Positions 1 through 6,435 of a stretch of DNA of 9,127 nucleotides are shown here, one piece after another. The first letter of the stretch is position 1; each line of letters begins with the position of its first letter. Both the position numbers and the translations under genes were made by a program. Below the pieces are notes generated by a model that ran no database searches, had not been told where the DNA came from, and was given only the letters and a program-made list of their open reading frames with translations. The DNA is from Frankiaceae bacterium (GTDB taxonomy: Bacteria > Actinomycetota > Actinomycetes > JAFAQI01): NCBI GenBank assembly GCA_030840615.1, contig JAVEEE010000489.1, positions 1 to 9,127 of the forward strand. Direction: 5' to 3'.

Positions 1-1719
1 CACCAGCTCGATGCGATGTCCCCTGCGGAAGCGGTGCACGATGCCGGGCAGCGTGACGGTCACCGGCTTCGACGCGTCGAACACCCGCGTCGGCGCCACC
101 AGTCGATGGACGAGGTCGACGTTACCGCCGGGCCCGACGTCGTAGATCTTCGCGAACAGCAGCAACTGAGTGGTGGCCGCGGCACTGGCGGTCGTGGGTG
201 CGGACAGGTGCAGGTGCGCCGTCGGGATGCCGACGACGTCGAGCTCGGCGGTCAAGGGCTTGCTCTTCCACGCCACGAAAGTGCCGGGGGCGTCGGTCGG
301 CGGTGTGTTCTCGTCGGGGATCTGGTTGCCCTGGAACTCGCTGGTCTCGGAGTAGCTCGTCGGGGCGCCGCCACCGACGTTCGAGTAGGACGCCGATCCC
401 GCGTGCACGGCCGACCTCATGTGCACCAGGGCGTTGTTGCCGGACAGGAACAGCCGGTGCCGCCGACCGACGGGGAAACCAGGGGCGTGGCCGTACTGCA
501 CGGTGTCGGGGCCGGAACCATTGAACGGCACCCAATCGCGGTAGTAGGCGAAGGCCGGGCCGGTGCCGACGGCCTTGCCTTTGAGGTAGTGGTCGAACCA
601 CGCGAAGAACCGCTTGCCTTCATATGTCGAGAGGGCGTTGGTATCGCCGCTCCACTCGCCCTTGGCGGCACTTCCATGGCTGTGACCCCAGGACTGCCAG
701 ATCATCTTGACCGGTGTGCCCTGTCTTTCCAACGCGCGGTAAGTGGCTGCCGCTTCGTTGAGGTTGAACAGCGTGTCCGCCTGACCCTGCGCCAGCAGAG
801 TCGGGATGCGGATGTGTTTCAGGTAGGACGTCACCGACGCATGCCGGGCGAAGTCGATGACATCCTGCGTCGCGAAGCCGCCCGCATCGAGCTCCACCTT
901 TGCGGCGCAGGCCTCCGTGAGGAAGTTCGGGCAGCCGACATTGCGCGCCGGGTCGACGTTCGCACCTTCAACTCCGTCGACGATGCCGAGACCGAAGAAC
1001 AGGGACACCCAGTCGAACTTCTCGGTCCCCGGCGCGTCGTCCCGGTAGGTCACGCCGTGCGTGAGGCCGGTGTTGTTGGGGGCGAGGGAGTAGGAAAGGT
1101 CGTTCCACGTGATGATCGGGATGATCGTGTCGAGGCGTGGATCGACATCTGCGATCGCGAACTGGATCTGGCCGCCGTAGGAGCCGCCGATCATTCCCAC
1201 TCGAGGATCGAACCCGTGGTGCCGGCCGTCGTGTCCGCGTCGGTCCCGCCTGACGTAGTCGATGCTCACCGCGTGACCGCTGGTGGTCTCGGCGATGCCC
1301 GTCTTCCCGCCGAGGAAGGAGACGAGCTGGCGGCCGGCAACACCGTCGTACGACGGGTCGTCGAGCGAGATCTTGCAGCCGCTGCCACCGAAGCCAAGCC
1401 CGGAGTAGGACAAGACGGCGTAGCCGTGGCTCGCACCGAAACGGCCGATGCCCGCCTGGTCGCCCTTGCTGCCACCGAACCCGTTGGTGGTGAGGATGGC
1501 GGGCACGCGGTGCGAAGCCGAGGCGGACTTCGGCCGGTAGAGGTCACCGACGATCGTGCAGCTCTGTGGCGGACCGCCCGTCACTGACTCGTTGGGCACC
1601 GTCACCGTGAAGGTCAGGGCGGTCACGGTGTAGGAGAGCTGGGCGGCATGTGTCGCGCTGGCGCCGACCAGGGGCAGCGTGAGGGCGCAGACGAGCAACG
1701 CGATGCGGGTGCGAATCAA
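1..1719 (-). CDS. Secreted CocE/NonD-type (X-Pro dipeptidyl-peptidase S15-like) serine hydrolase, C-terminus cut off by window edge
   Basis: Seen: an open minus-strand frame of 573 codons with no stop before base 1, so the C-terminus is missing. The N-terminus (MIRTRIALLVCALTLPLVGA, then an Ala-rich stretch) is a Sec-type signal peptide, with likely cleavage near Ala25-Ala26, so the enzyme is probably exported. An alpha/beta-hydrolase core follows. The nucleophile motif G-G-S-Y-G-G puts Ser180 at bases 1182-1180. Asp315 (GQADTLF) and His346 (WGHSHGS) fit the other triad members. After about residue 390 the sequence becomes beta-rich (RHRLFLSGNN onward), as in the jelly-roll C-terminal domain of CocE/PepX proteins. 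The mature part shows Cys54, Cys115, Cys263 and Cys271, which could form disulfides outside the cell. Start: TTG at 1719, preceded by GAAGGG six bases upstream; TTG at 1725 and GTG at 1752 are in frame but less well placed. Family members cleave peptides or esters; the substrate here cannot be told. It is divergent from sucC. Confidence 0.88.
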   Translation of the reverse strand, partial: MIRTRIALLVCALTLPLVGASATHAAQLSYTVTALTFTVTVPNESVTGGPPQSCTIVGDLYRPKSASASHRVPAILTTNGFGGSKGDQAGIGRFGASHGYAVLSYSGLGFGGSGCKISLDDPSYDGVAGRQLVSFLGGKTGIAETTSGHAVSIDYVRRDRRGHDGRHHGFDPRVGMIGGSYGGQIQFAIADVDPRLDTIIPIITWNDLSYSLAPNNTGLTHGVTYRDDAPGTEKFDWVSLFFGLGIVDGVEGANVDPARNVGCPNFLTEACAAKVELDAGGFATQDVIDFARHASVTSYLKHIRIPTLLAQGQADTLFNLNEAAATYRALERQGTPVKMIWQSWGHSHGSAAKGEWSGDTNALSTYEGKRFFAWFDHYLKGKAVGTGPAFAYYRDWVPFNGSGPDTVQYGHAPGFPVGRRHRLFLSGNNALVHMRSAVHAGSASYSNVGGGAPTSYSETSEFQGNQIPDENTPPTDAPGTFVAWKSKPLTAELDVVGIPTAHLHLSAPTTASAAATTQLLLFAKIYDVGPGGNVDLVHRLVAPTRVFDASKPVTVTLPGIVHRFRRGHRIELV

Positions 1720-1725
1720 GGACAA

Positions 1726-1731
1726 CCCTTC
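1726..1731 (-). promoter_or_regulatory. Ribosome binding site of the hydrolase gene
   Basis: On the minus strand GAAGGG lies six bases before TTG 1719-1717. It favours this TTG over the in-frame TTG at 1725, which directly abuts the motif, and the protein then begins with a normal basic signal-peptide n-region. Confidence 0.6.
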
Positions 1732-1735
1732 GTAG

Positions 1736-1750
1736 GGAGGCCGGGCCTCC
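1736..1750. repeat. Perfect 15-base palindrome in the divergent promoter region
   Basis: GGAGGCC-G-GGCCTCC has seven-base arms around a single central base. It sits 16 bases upstream of the hydrolase start codon and 63 bases upstream of sucC. A one-base centre makes an RNA hairpin poor but suits a dimeric regulator's operator. The role is inference only; GC-rich DNA yields some such palindromes by chance. Confidence 0.4.
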
Positions 1751-1776
1751 ACCTCGAGTCTCCCCCCGGGTCGGTG

Positions 1777-1805
1777 CCGACAACCGGGCCCAGCGTGGGT
1801 AACCT
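1777..1805 (+). promoter_or_regulatory. Candidate sigma70-type promoter for sucC, probably leaderless
   Basis: Seen: CCGACA at 1777-1782 (matches TTGACA at four of six positions), a 17-base spacer, and TAACCT at 1800-1805, which fits the actinobacterial -10 form TANNNT. Transcription would start near 1812-1814, at or just before the GTG start of sucC at 1814. No Shine-Dalgarno sequence precedes that GTG, which agrees with a leaderless mRNA, a common arrangement in actinobacteria. The assignment is by motif only. Confidence 0.45.
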
Positions 1806-1813
1806 CGCTCGCC

Positions 1814-3016
1814 GTGGACCTGTTCGAGTGGCAAGCCAAGGAGCTGTTCGGCAAATACGCGGTCCCCATCACCCGCCAGGTCGTCGTGACGACCGCTGAG
1901 CAGGCCCGCGCTGCCGCCGAGCACCTCGGCGGGCCGGTGATGGTGAAAGCCCAGGTCAAGGCGGGCGGCCGGGGAAAGGCCGGAGGGGTGAAGTACGCCG
2001 CGACGCCGGACGATGCCGAGAAGCATGCCCGCGCGATCCTGGGAATGCAGATCAAGGGTCTGACCGTGCACACCGTGCTCATCTCCGAAGCCGCCGACAT
2101 CGGTGCGGAGTACTACTTCTCCTTCCTTCTCGACCGCGGCAATCGCACTTATCTCGCGATGTGTTCGGCCGAGGGCGGCATGGAGATCGAGCAGCTCGCG
2201 GTGGAGAAGCCGGAGGCCCTCGCCCGCGTCCCGGTCGATCCTGTCGCCGGCGTCGACGAGGCCAAGGCGCTCGAGATCGCCGAGAAGGGCGCTTTGCCCG
2301 AGAACATCAGGGACCAGGCAGTCGACGTCATCGTCAAGCTGTGGGACGTCTTCATCAGCGAGGAGGCAACCCTCGTCGAGGTCAACCCTCTTGTGCGCAC
2401 ACCCGACGGCCAGGTCCTGGCCCTCGACGGCAAGGTGACCCTCGACGACAACGCCGCGTTTCGGCACGGCGACGTTCACGACGCCTACCGCGACAACTCC
2501 GCGACTGACCCGCTCGAGGTGCGCGCCAAGGAGAAGGGCCTCAACTACGTCAAGCTCGAGGGCTCGGTCGGCATCATCGGCAATGGCGCCGGGCTCGTGA
2601 TGTCGACCCTCGACGTCGTGGCTTATGCGGGCGAGGAGCTCGCCGGCACGGCTGGCAAGGGCGTCCGGCCGGCGAACTTCCTGGACATCGGTGGCGGCGC
2701 CTCGGCCGAGGTGATGGCCAACGGCCTCGAGATCGTCCTGTCGGATCCTGCGGTCAAGTCCGTGTTCGTCAACGTGTTCGGAGGCATCACCTCCTGTGAC
2801 GCCGTGGCCAACGGCATCATCTCTGCTCTCGGACTGCTCGAAGGTCGGGGTGAGGAGCTGACGCGGCCGCTGGTCGTGCGACTCGACGGCAACAACGCCG
2901 ATGAAGGCCGCCGGATCCTTGCTGAGGCGGGCCATCCCATGGTGGAGCAGGTCGACACCATGGACGGTGCCGCGCGCCGAGCCGCCGAGCTGGCCGCAAC
3001 CGGAAGTGGTGCCTGA
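1814..3016 (+). CDS. sucC: Succinyl-CoA synthetase (succinate-CoA ligase, ADP-forming) beta subunit
   Basis: The beta subunit carries the ATP-grasp nucleotide site and the succinate site of the TCA-cycle enzyme that converts succinyl-CoA, ADP (or GDP) and phosphate to succinate, CoA and ATP (or GTP) in the cytoplasm. Seen: 400 residues, close to the usual 385-400. The N-terminus MDLFEWQAKELFGKY is typical of the family. The Gly-rich GGRGKAGGVKYA segment lies in the ATP-grasp domain. The VEVNPLV...LALDGK stretch holds Asn191 and Asp205, which match the metal ligands of the E. coli enzyme (Asn199 and Asp213) in spacing. The C-terminal ligase domain has IIGNGAGLVMSTLD, DIGGGAS and VNVFGGITSCD. 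The GTG start at 1814 gives the expected N-terminus but has no Shine-Dalgarno sequence (see the promoter entry). The stop overlaps the sucD start by one base (TGATG), so the two are translationally coupled. Confidence 0.97.
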   Translation: MDLFEWQAKELFGKYAVPITRQVVVTTAEQARAAAEHLGGPVMVKAQVKAGGRGKAGGVKYAATPDDAEKHARAILGMQIKGLTVHTVLISEAADIGAEYYFSFLLDRGNRTYLAMCSAEGGMEIEQLAVEKPEALARVPVDPVAGVDEAKALEIAEKGALPENIRDQAVDVIVKLWDVFISEEATLVEVNPLVRTPDGQVLALDGKVTLDDNAAFRHGDVHDAYRDNSATDPLEVRAKEKGLNYVKLEGSVGIIGNGAGLVMSTLDVVAYAGEELAGTAGKGVRPANFLDIGGGASAEVMANGLEIVLSDPAVKSVFVNVFGGITSCDAVANGIISALGLLEGRGEELTRPLVVRLDGNNADEGRRILAEAGHPMVEQVDTMDGAARRAAELAATGSGA

Positions 3017-3936
3017 TGGCCATCTGGCTGGACGAGAGCAGCAAGGTGATCGTGCAGGGCATCACCGGCTCCGAGGGGACCAAGCACACGCGCCGCATGG
3101 TCGCGTCGGGAACCAACGTGGTCGGCGGGGTCAACCCGCGCAAGGCCGGGGCCGATGTCGACGGCATCCCGGTCTTCGCAACTGTCGGTGAGGCCATGAA
3201 GGAGACCGGCGCGAACGTCTCCGTGGTGTTCGTCCCGCCGGCCTTCGCCAAGGACGCTGCGATCGAGGCGATCGATGCGCAGATCGAGCTGCTCGTTGTC
3301 ATCACCGAGGGCATCCCGGTGCAGGACACGGCGTACTTCTTCGCCTACTCCCGCGAGACCGGTCGACTGTCGTCAACCAACGAGCGGAGCTCCACGAGGA
3401 TCATCGGCCCCAACTGCCCCGGCATCATCTCACCCGGGAAATCCAACGCGGGCATCATCCCCGCCGATATCACCCAACCGGGACGCATCGGCCTGGTCAG
3501 CAAGAGCGGCACGTTGACCTACCAGATGATGTATGAGCTTCGTGACATCGGCTTCTCCTCGTGCGTCGGCATCGGCGGCGATCCCGTCGTCGGCACGACC
3601 CACATCGACTGCCTTCGCGCGTTCCAGGACGACCCCGAGACCGATGCGATCGTGATGATCGGAGAGATCGGCGGTGACGCGGAGGAACGAGCCGCCGACT
3701 TCATCAAGAGCAACGTCACCAAGCCGGTCGTCGGCTACGTCGCGGGGTTCACTGCACCCGAAGGAAAGACGATGGGCCACGCCGGTGCGATCGTGTCGGG
3801 ATCTTCCGGCACGGCCGCTGCCAAGCAGCAGGCGCTCGAAGCTGTCGGTGTACGCGTCGGCCGCACGCCCAGTGAGGCGGCCGCGTTGATGCGCGAAGCC
3901 GCCCGGTCGGCCAACGTCTCGGGGCAGAACAGCTAG
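3016..3936 (+). CDS. sucD: Succinyl-CoA synthetase (succinate-CoA ligase) alpha subunit
   Basis: The alpha subunit binds CoA and carries the phosphohistidine intermediate; it works as a complex with SucC. Seen: 306 residues with a Rossmann-type CoA-binding domain containing GITGSEGTKHT near residues 17-27, the IIGPNCPGIISPGKSNAGII motif in the middle, the SKSGTLTYQ motif, and GHAGAIVSGSSGTAAAKQ, in which His255 (bases 3778-3780) is the predicted phosphorylated histidine. It is slightly longer than the roughly 290-300 residues usual for the family. The extra length seems to be a polar stretch at about residues 112-126 (SRETGRLSSTNERSS) just before GPNCPG. The ATG at 3016 overlaps the sucC stop. 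No clear terminator is visible in the 73 bases after the gene, so read-through into the membrane protein gene is possible. Confidence 0.97.
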   Translation: MAIWLDESSKVIVQGITGSEGTKHTRRMVASGTNVVGGVNPRKAGADVDGIPVFATVGEAMKETGANVSVVFVPPAFAKDAAIEAIDAQIELLVVITEGIPVQDTAYFFAYSRETGRLSSTNERSSTRIIGPNCPGIISPGKSNAGIIPADITQPGRIGLVSKSGTLTYQMMYELRDIGFSSCVGIGGDPVVGTTHIDCLRAFQDDPETDAIVMIGEIGGDAEERAADFIKSNVTKPVVGYVAGFTAPEGKTMGHAGAIVSGSSGTAAAKQQALEAVGVRVGRTPSEAAALMREAARSANVSGQNS

Positions 3937-4009
3937 CACTCAACTCGACCGACGCGCGGGCGGCGCGGCGACTCGGTTTCGTCGTCGTCGTTTGGGACCG
4001 TGGTTGGCG
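3937..4009 (+). other. Short intergenic gap between sucD and the PerM-like gene
   Basis: These 73 bases hold no convincing promoter, Shine-Dalgarno sequence or terminator hairpin with a T-run. A small GTC repeat (GTCGTCGTCG at 3981-3990) is the only patterned sequence. The region could belong to the next gene if TTG 3992 is the true start. Confidence 0.5.
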
Positions 4010-5197
4010 ATGACTGATCTTCTGTCGCCACCGCAGCGTGTGCACGAGTCGAGCCGCTACGACGACGAGTCCGTCCCGTCGGTGTGGTGGCGCGGTGCGC
4101 TTGCCGCGTTGTGGGCGGTGTCGGTGGGTGTCGCGACGTTGCTCGTCGTCGTGCTGGTCGCATGGGCGGCCGACTCGCGCGCCGGGGCAAGTGCTGGCGA
4201 CGCGATCCGCGCCGCCCTGCAGCTGTGGCTGGTCGCGCATCGGGTTCCCCTCGCGGTCAGCGGCGGCAGCATCGCGATCGCGCCGCTGCTGCTGACGTTG
4301 GGCCTCGCCTTCCTGTTGGCCCGGGCGGCGGCTGCGCTGGCGCGCGGCCAGGACGTCGCGGACCTTGCCGGTGTCGGCACCATCGCGCTGGCCGTCGGAC
4401 TGCCCTATGCAGGCCTCGCGACGTTCGTAGCCGCTGCGGCTCACTCACCGGAGGTGAGCCCGGCTCCGGCCGTCGCGTTGGGCGGCGGGCTCGTGCTGGG
4501 CTGCCTGGCTGCGGGATGGGGTGCCGCCCGTGGCGCGGGAATGGTCCGTGCCGCCTGGGAGGCCGTCCCCCGGATCGTGCGCGCGCCACTCGCGGCGGGG
4601 GCCGCGGCGCTCGCCGTACTGATGGCGGGGGCGACCCTGCTGCTGTTGGCGGCGCTGGCCTCCCACGGTGCGCAGGCGGCCCACAGCGTGACTGTGCTGG
4701 GTGGGGGACTGGTCGCCGGCGCCGCTGTTGTCGCACTCGACGTCGCGTTGCTTCCGAACGCCGCCGTCTGCGCACTCGGCTACCTGACCGGTCCTGGCTT
4801 CACCGTCGGGTCCGGTTCGTCGGTCACCCTCGTTGCGGCACACCCGGGCACCGTGCCGTCGCTGCCGCTCATGGCCGCCCTGCCGCACGGCCCGGCGTCC
4901 GTCGTGGTCGAGCTGGCCGGGATCGCGCTCCTCGTCGGTGCCGGCGTGTTGGCAGCGTGGCTCGTTGCCCGGGAAGGCGAGCCGCTGTTGCGCACCATGG
5001 GACTCGCATCGTTGGCCGGCGTCGGGGCGGGTGCCCTCGCCGCGGTCCTGGCGGCGCTGGCCGGCGGCCCGGCCGGACCGGGCCGGATGGCGGCCGTCGG
5101 CGTCTCGCCGTGGCAGCTCGGCCTCGTCGTCGCCGGCGAGGTGGCGGTCGTGGCTTGCGGCGCCGCCGGCGCACTCACCTGGCGGCGCGGCCGCTAG
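4010..5197 (+). CDS. perM: Polytopic membrane protein of the DUF6350 / PerM type (cell-division-associated)
   Basis: Seen: 395 residues, very rich in Ala, Gly, Val and Leu, with about eight or nine hydrophobic segments. These include one after WWRGALAALWAV, one at LLLTLGLAFLLARAAAALA, one at TIALAVGLPYAGLATFVAAA, and later ones ending at VVAGEVAVVACGAAGAL. The first 25 residues are polar and likely cytoplasmic. Known: mycobacterial PerM (Rv0955) is an integral membrane protein needed for persistence and linked to division through FtsB, and lies between sucD and purN; DUF6350 proteins occupy the same place in many actinobacteria. The call rests on membrane topology, length and this gene order rather than on a catalytic motif, so the function is inferred. 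Start: ATG 4010 is chosen; TTG 3992 is in frame and would add six residues, and neither has a good Shine-Dalgarno sequence. The stop lies three bases from the stop of the opposing gene. Confidence 0.78.
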   Translation: MTDLLSPPQRVHESSRYDDESVPSVWWRGALAALWAVSVGVATLLVVVLVAWAADSRAGASAGDAIRAALQLWLVAHRVPLAVSGGSIAIAPLLLTLGLAFLLARAAAALARGQDVADLAGVGTIALAVGLPYAGLATFVAAAAHSPEVSPAPAVALGGGLVLGCLAAGWGAARGAGMVRAAWEAVPRIVRAPLAAGAAALAVLMAGATLLLLAALASHGAQAAHSVTVLGGGLVAGAAVVALDVALLPNAAVCALGYLTGPGFTVGSGSSVTLVAAHPGTVPSLPLMAALPHGPASVVVELAGIALLVGAGVLAAWLVAREGEPLLRTMGLASLAGVGAGALAAVLAALAGGPAGPGRMAAVGVSPWQLGLVVAGEVAVVACGAAGALTWRRGR

Positions 5198-5200
5198 AGG

Positions 5201-5701
5201 CTAGATCGCCACGGCGGTGCGGAAGTCGTCCTGACACTGCTGTCGGTCGGACGAGGTCGGGGCGTTGCTCAGGCAGTCGCGCAGCTTCTGGATGTCGGTC
5301 TTGTGGTGCAGGAAGAACACGCCGGCGATCGCGATGATGACCACGCTGAGGGCGAGGGCGATCCCGCCGGTGATCGCACCGGCCAGCGCCATGCCACCGT
5401 TGCTGGCCTCGCCTCGGGCCGCCCGCTTGCGTCCGATGACGCCGAAGATCAGCCCGAGCAGTCCCAGGACGATCCCGCCGATCAGAGTCCAGAAGCTGAG
5501 CAGACCCAGAATGCCGAGCACCAGCGCAGCGGTACCCATCCCGTTGCGGGGCTGGGCATACCCGGGTTGGGCATACCCGGGTTGGGCAGAGACGGGCTGG
5601 CCGTACGCCGGTGCCGCATATGCCGAGGGCGGCGCAACGGGCCGCTCGGGCGACGGTCCCGTCGGCGTCGCATAGGGCTCCTCCGGCGGCTCCTGAGTCA
5701 T
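5201..5701 (-). CDS. Small DUF4190-like membrane protein with Pro/Tyr/Gln-rich N-terminus
   Basis: Seen: 166 residues. Residues 1-54 are a low-complexity cytoplasm-type tail rich in Pro, Ala, Tyr and Gln, with the tandem QPGYAQPGYAQP at about 40-51. Residues 55-90 form a long Gly/Leu hydrophobic stretch (GTAALVLGILGLLSFW...) that may cross the membrane twice. The basic linker RKRAARGEASNGG follows. Residues 103-131 form a further membrane segment, beginning MALAGAITGGIALALSV. Residues 132-166 are a short polar tail with Cys143 and Cys156, which could be disulfide-bonded if outside. The pattern matches DUF4190 proteins, which are common in actinobacteria and have no established function. Start: ATG 5701, with AAGGGGA six bases upstream; longer upstream readings of the frame are unlikely. 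It faces the PerM-like gene tail to tail and is divergent from purN. Confidence 0.85.
   Translation of the reverse strand: MTQEPPEEPYATPTGPSPERPVAPPSAYAAPAYGQPVSAQPGYAQPGYAQPRNGMGTAALVLGILGLLSFWTLIGGIVLGLLGLIFGVIGRKRAARGEASNGGMALAGAITGGIALALSVVIIAIAGVFFLHHKTDIQKLRDCLSNAPTSSDRQQCQDDFRTAVAI
5551..5580 (-). repeat. Tandem 15-base repeat coding Pro-Gly-Tyr-Ala-Gln units
   Basis: GCTGGGCATACCCGG at 5551-5565 is followed directly by GTTGGGCATACCCGG at 5566-5580, one mismatch in 15, and a partial third unit (GTTGGGCAGA) starts at 5581. The period of five codons keeps frame, so copy number could change without a frameshift. Confidence 0.8.
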
Positions 5702-5707
5702 GGCTCG

Positions 5708-5714
5708 TCCCCTT
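5708..5714 (-). promoter_or_regulatory. Ribosome binding site of the DUF4190-like gene
   Basis: The minus strand reads AAGGGGA, six bases before ATG 5701. This strong Shine-Dalgarno match fixes the start of the small membrane protein. Confidence 0.75.
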
Positions 5715-5799
5715 CCCGGCGGGGCGTGCACGGTAACCCGGCAACGCTCCACCAGCGGGCGCGGGGCGCTATCGTGGCGAGGTCTTCCCCGGGCCCCCT
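5715..5799. promoter_or_regulatory. Divergent promoter region between the DUF4190-like gene and purN
   Basis: Both genes start outward from here, so promoters for both must lie within or near it. On the minus strand TACCGT (5735-5730) fits TANNNT and would give a short leader with the Shine-Dalgarno sequence. On the plus strand TATCGT (5770-5775) fits the same form and would start purN transcription near 5782. Neither has a convincing -35 hexamer, so the individual -10 calls are weak. The region is short and no operator or riboswitch was recognised. Confidence 0.35.
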
Positions 5800-6435
5800 T
5801 TGTCCGCGCCGCCGATCGAGGAGACCGCCCTGCCTGCCCGGCTCGCCGTCCTCGTCTCGGGGGCCGGCACCAACCTTCAAGCGCTGCTCGACGCGTGTGC
5901 CGACCCGGCCTACGGCGCGACGGTCGCGGTGGTCGGGGCGGACCGCGACGGCATCGAGGCGTTGGTCCGGGCCGAGCGGGCGGGAGTCCCGACGTTCTCG
6001 CTGCGGGTCTCGGACTTCCCGGACCGCGCGGCCTGGGACCAGGCATTCGCCGACGAGGTCGCCAAGTATGAACCGACACTTGTCGTCTCCGCCGGCTTCA
6101 TGAAGCTCGCCGGTGCCGCGTTCCTGGACAGGTTCGGCGATCGCTACATCAACACGCACCCCGCTCTCCTGCCGTCGTTCCCGGGGATGCACGGTGCCCG
6201 AGACGCGCTCGACTACGGCGTGAAGGTGACCGGCTGCACCGTGTTCATCGTCGATGCCGGCGTGGACACCGGCCCGATCATCGGCCAGGCCGTTGTCGAT
6301 GTGCGTGATGATGACGACGAGTCCTCGCTGCACGAACGCATCAAGGACGTGGAGCGCCAGCTCCTCGTCGACGTCGTCGGGCGGATGGCGCGCGACGGTT
6401 GGCAGGTCTCCGGCAGAAAGGTCCATCTCAGGTGA
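5800..6435 (+). CDS. purN: Phosphoribosylglycinamide formyltransferase (GART)
   Basis: It transfers the formyl group of 10-formyl-tetrahydrofolate to glycinamide ribonucleotide, the third step of purine synthesis, in the cytoplasm. Seen: the phosphate-binding LVSGAGTNLQALLDA near the N-terminus, and YINTHPALLPSFPGMHG with the catalytic Asn118 and His120. VDAGVDTGPII supplies Asp156; these correspond to E. coli Asn106, His108 and Asp144. Length from TTG 5800 is 211 residues, against 212 in E. coli. The start is uncertain. TTG 5800 has no Shine-Dalgarno sequence. An in-frame CTG at 5830 lies five bases after GAGGAGA (5818-5824); it would give MPARLAVLVSG and 201 residues, placing the catalytic residues only two positions from E. 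coli numbering. The stop overlaps the GTG start of purH by four bases (GTGA), which implies coupled translation. Confidence 0.95.
   Translation: MSAPPIEETALPARLAVLVSGAGTNLQALLDACADPAYGATVAVVGADRDGIEALVRAERAGVPTFSLRVSDFPDRAAWDQAFADEVAKYEPTLVVSAGFMKLAGAAFLDRFGDRYINTHPALLPSFPGMHGARDALDYGVKVTGCTVFIVDAGVDTGPIIGQAVVDVRDDDDESSLHERIKDVERQLLVDVVGRMARDGWQVSGRKVHLR

Noticed and set aside
16..1587. A 523-codon plus-strand open frame antisense to the hydrolase
   Set aside because: It is a by-product of strong G/C third-position bias in the opposite gene. The translation is Arg/Val/Gly-rich without any recognisable domain, while the minus strand encodes a signal peptide and a clear Ser-Asp-His triad.
1544..2935. 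A 463-codon minus-strand open frame over sucC
   Set aside because: It overlaps an unambiguous SucC and the hydrolase start. Its Asp/Val/His-rich composition is that of a reverse-frame shadow.
3960..3995. Possible terminator after sucD
   Set aside because: GC-rich bases are present but no inverted arms of adequate length followed by a T-run were found.
4084..5337. A 417-codon plus-strand frame within the PerM-like gene
   Set aside because: It is Arg/Gly-rich, typical of a shifted frame, and runs past the real stop into an opposing gene. The accepted frame gives ordered hydrophobic segments.
5201..6079. A longer 292-residue reading of the small membrane protein starting upstream at 6079
   Set aside because: The extension is antisense to purN and Arg/Pro-rich, and ATG 5701 has a strong, well-spaced ribosome binding site.
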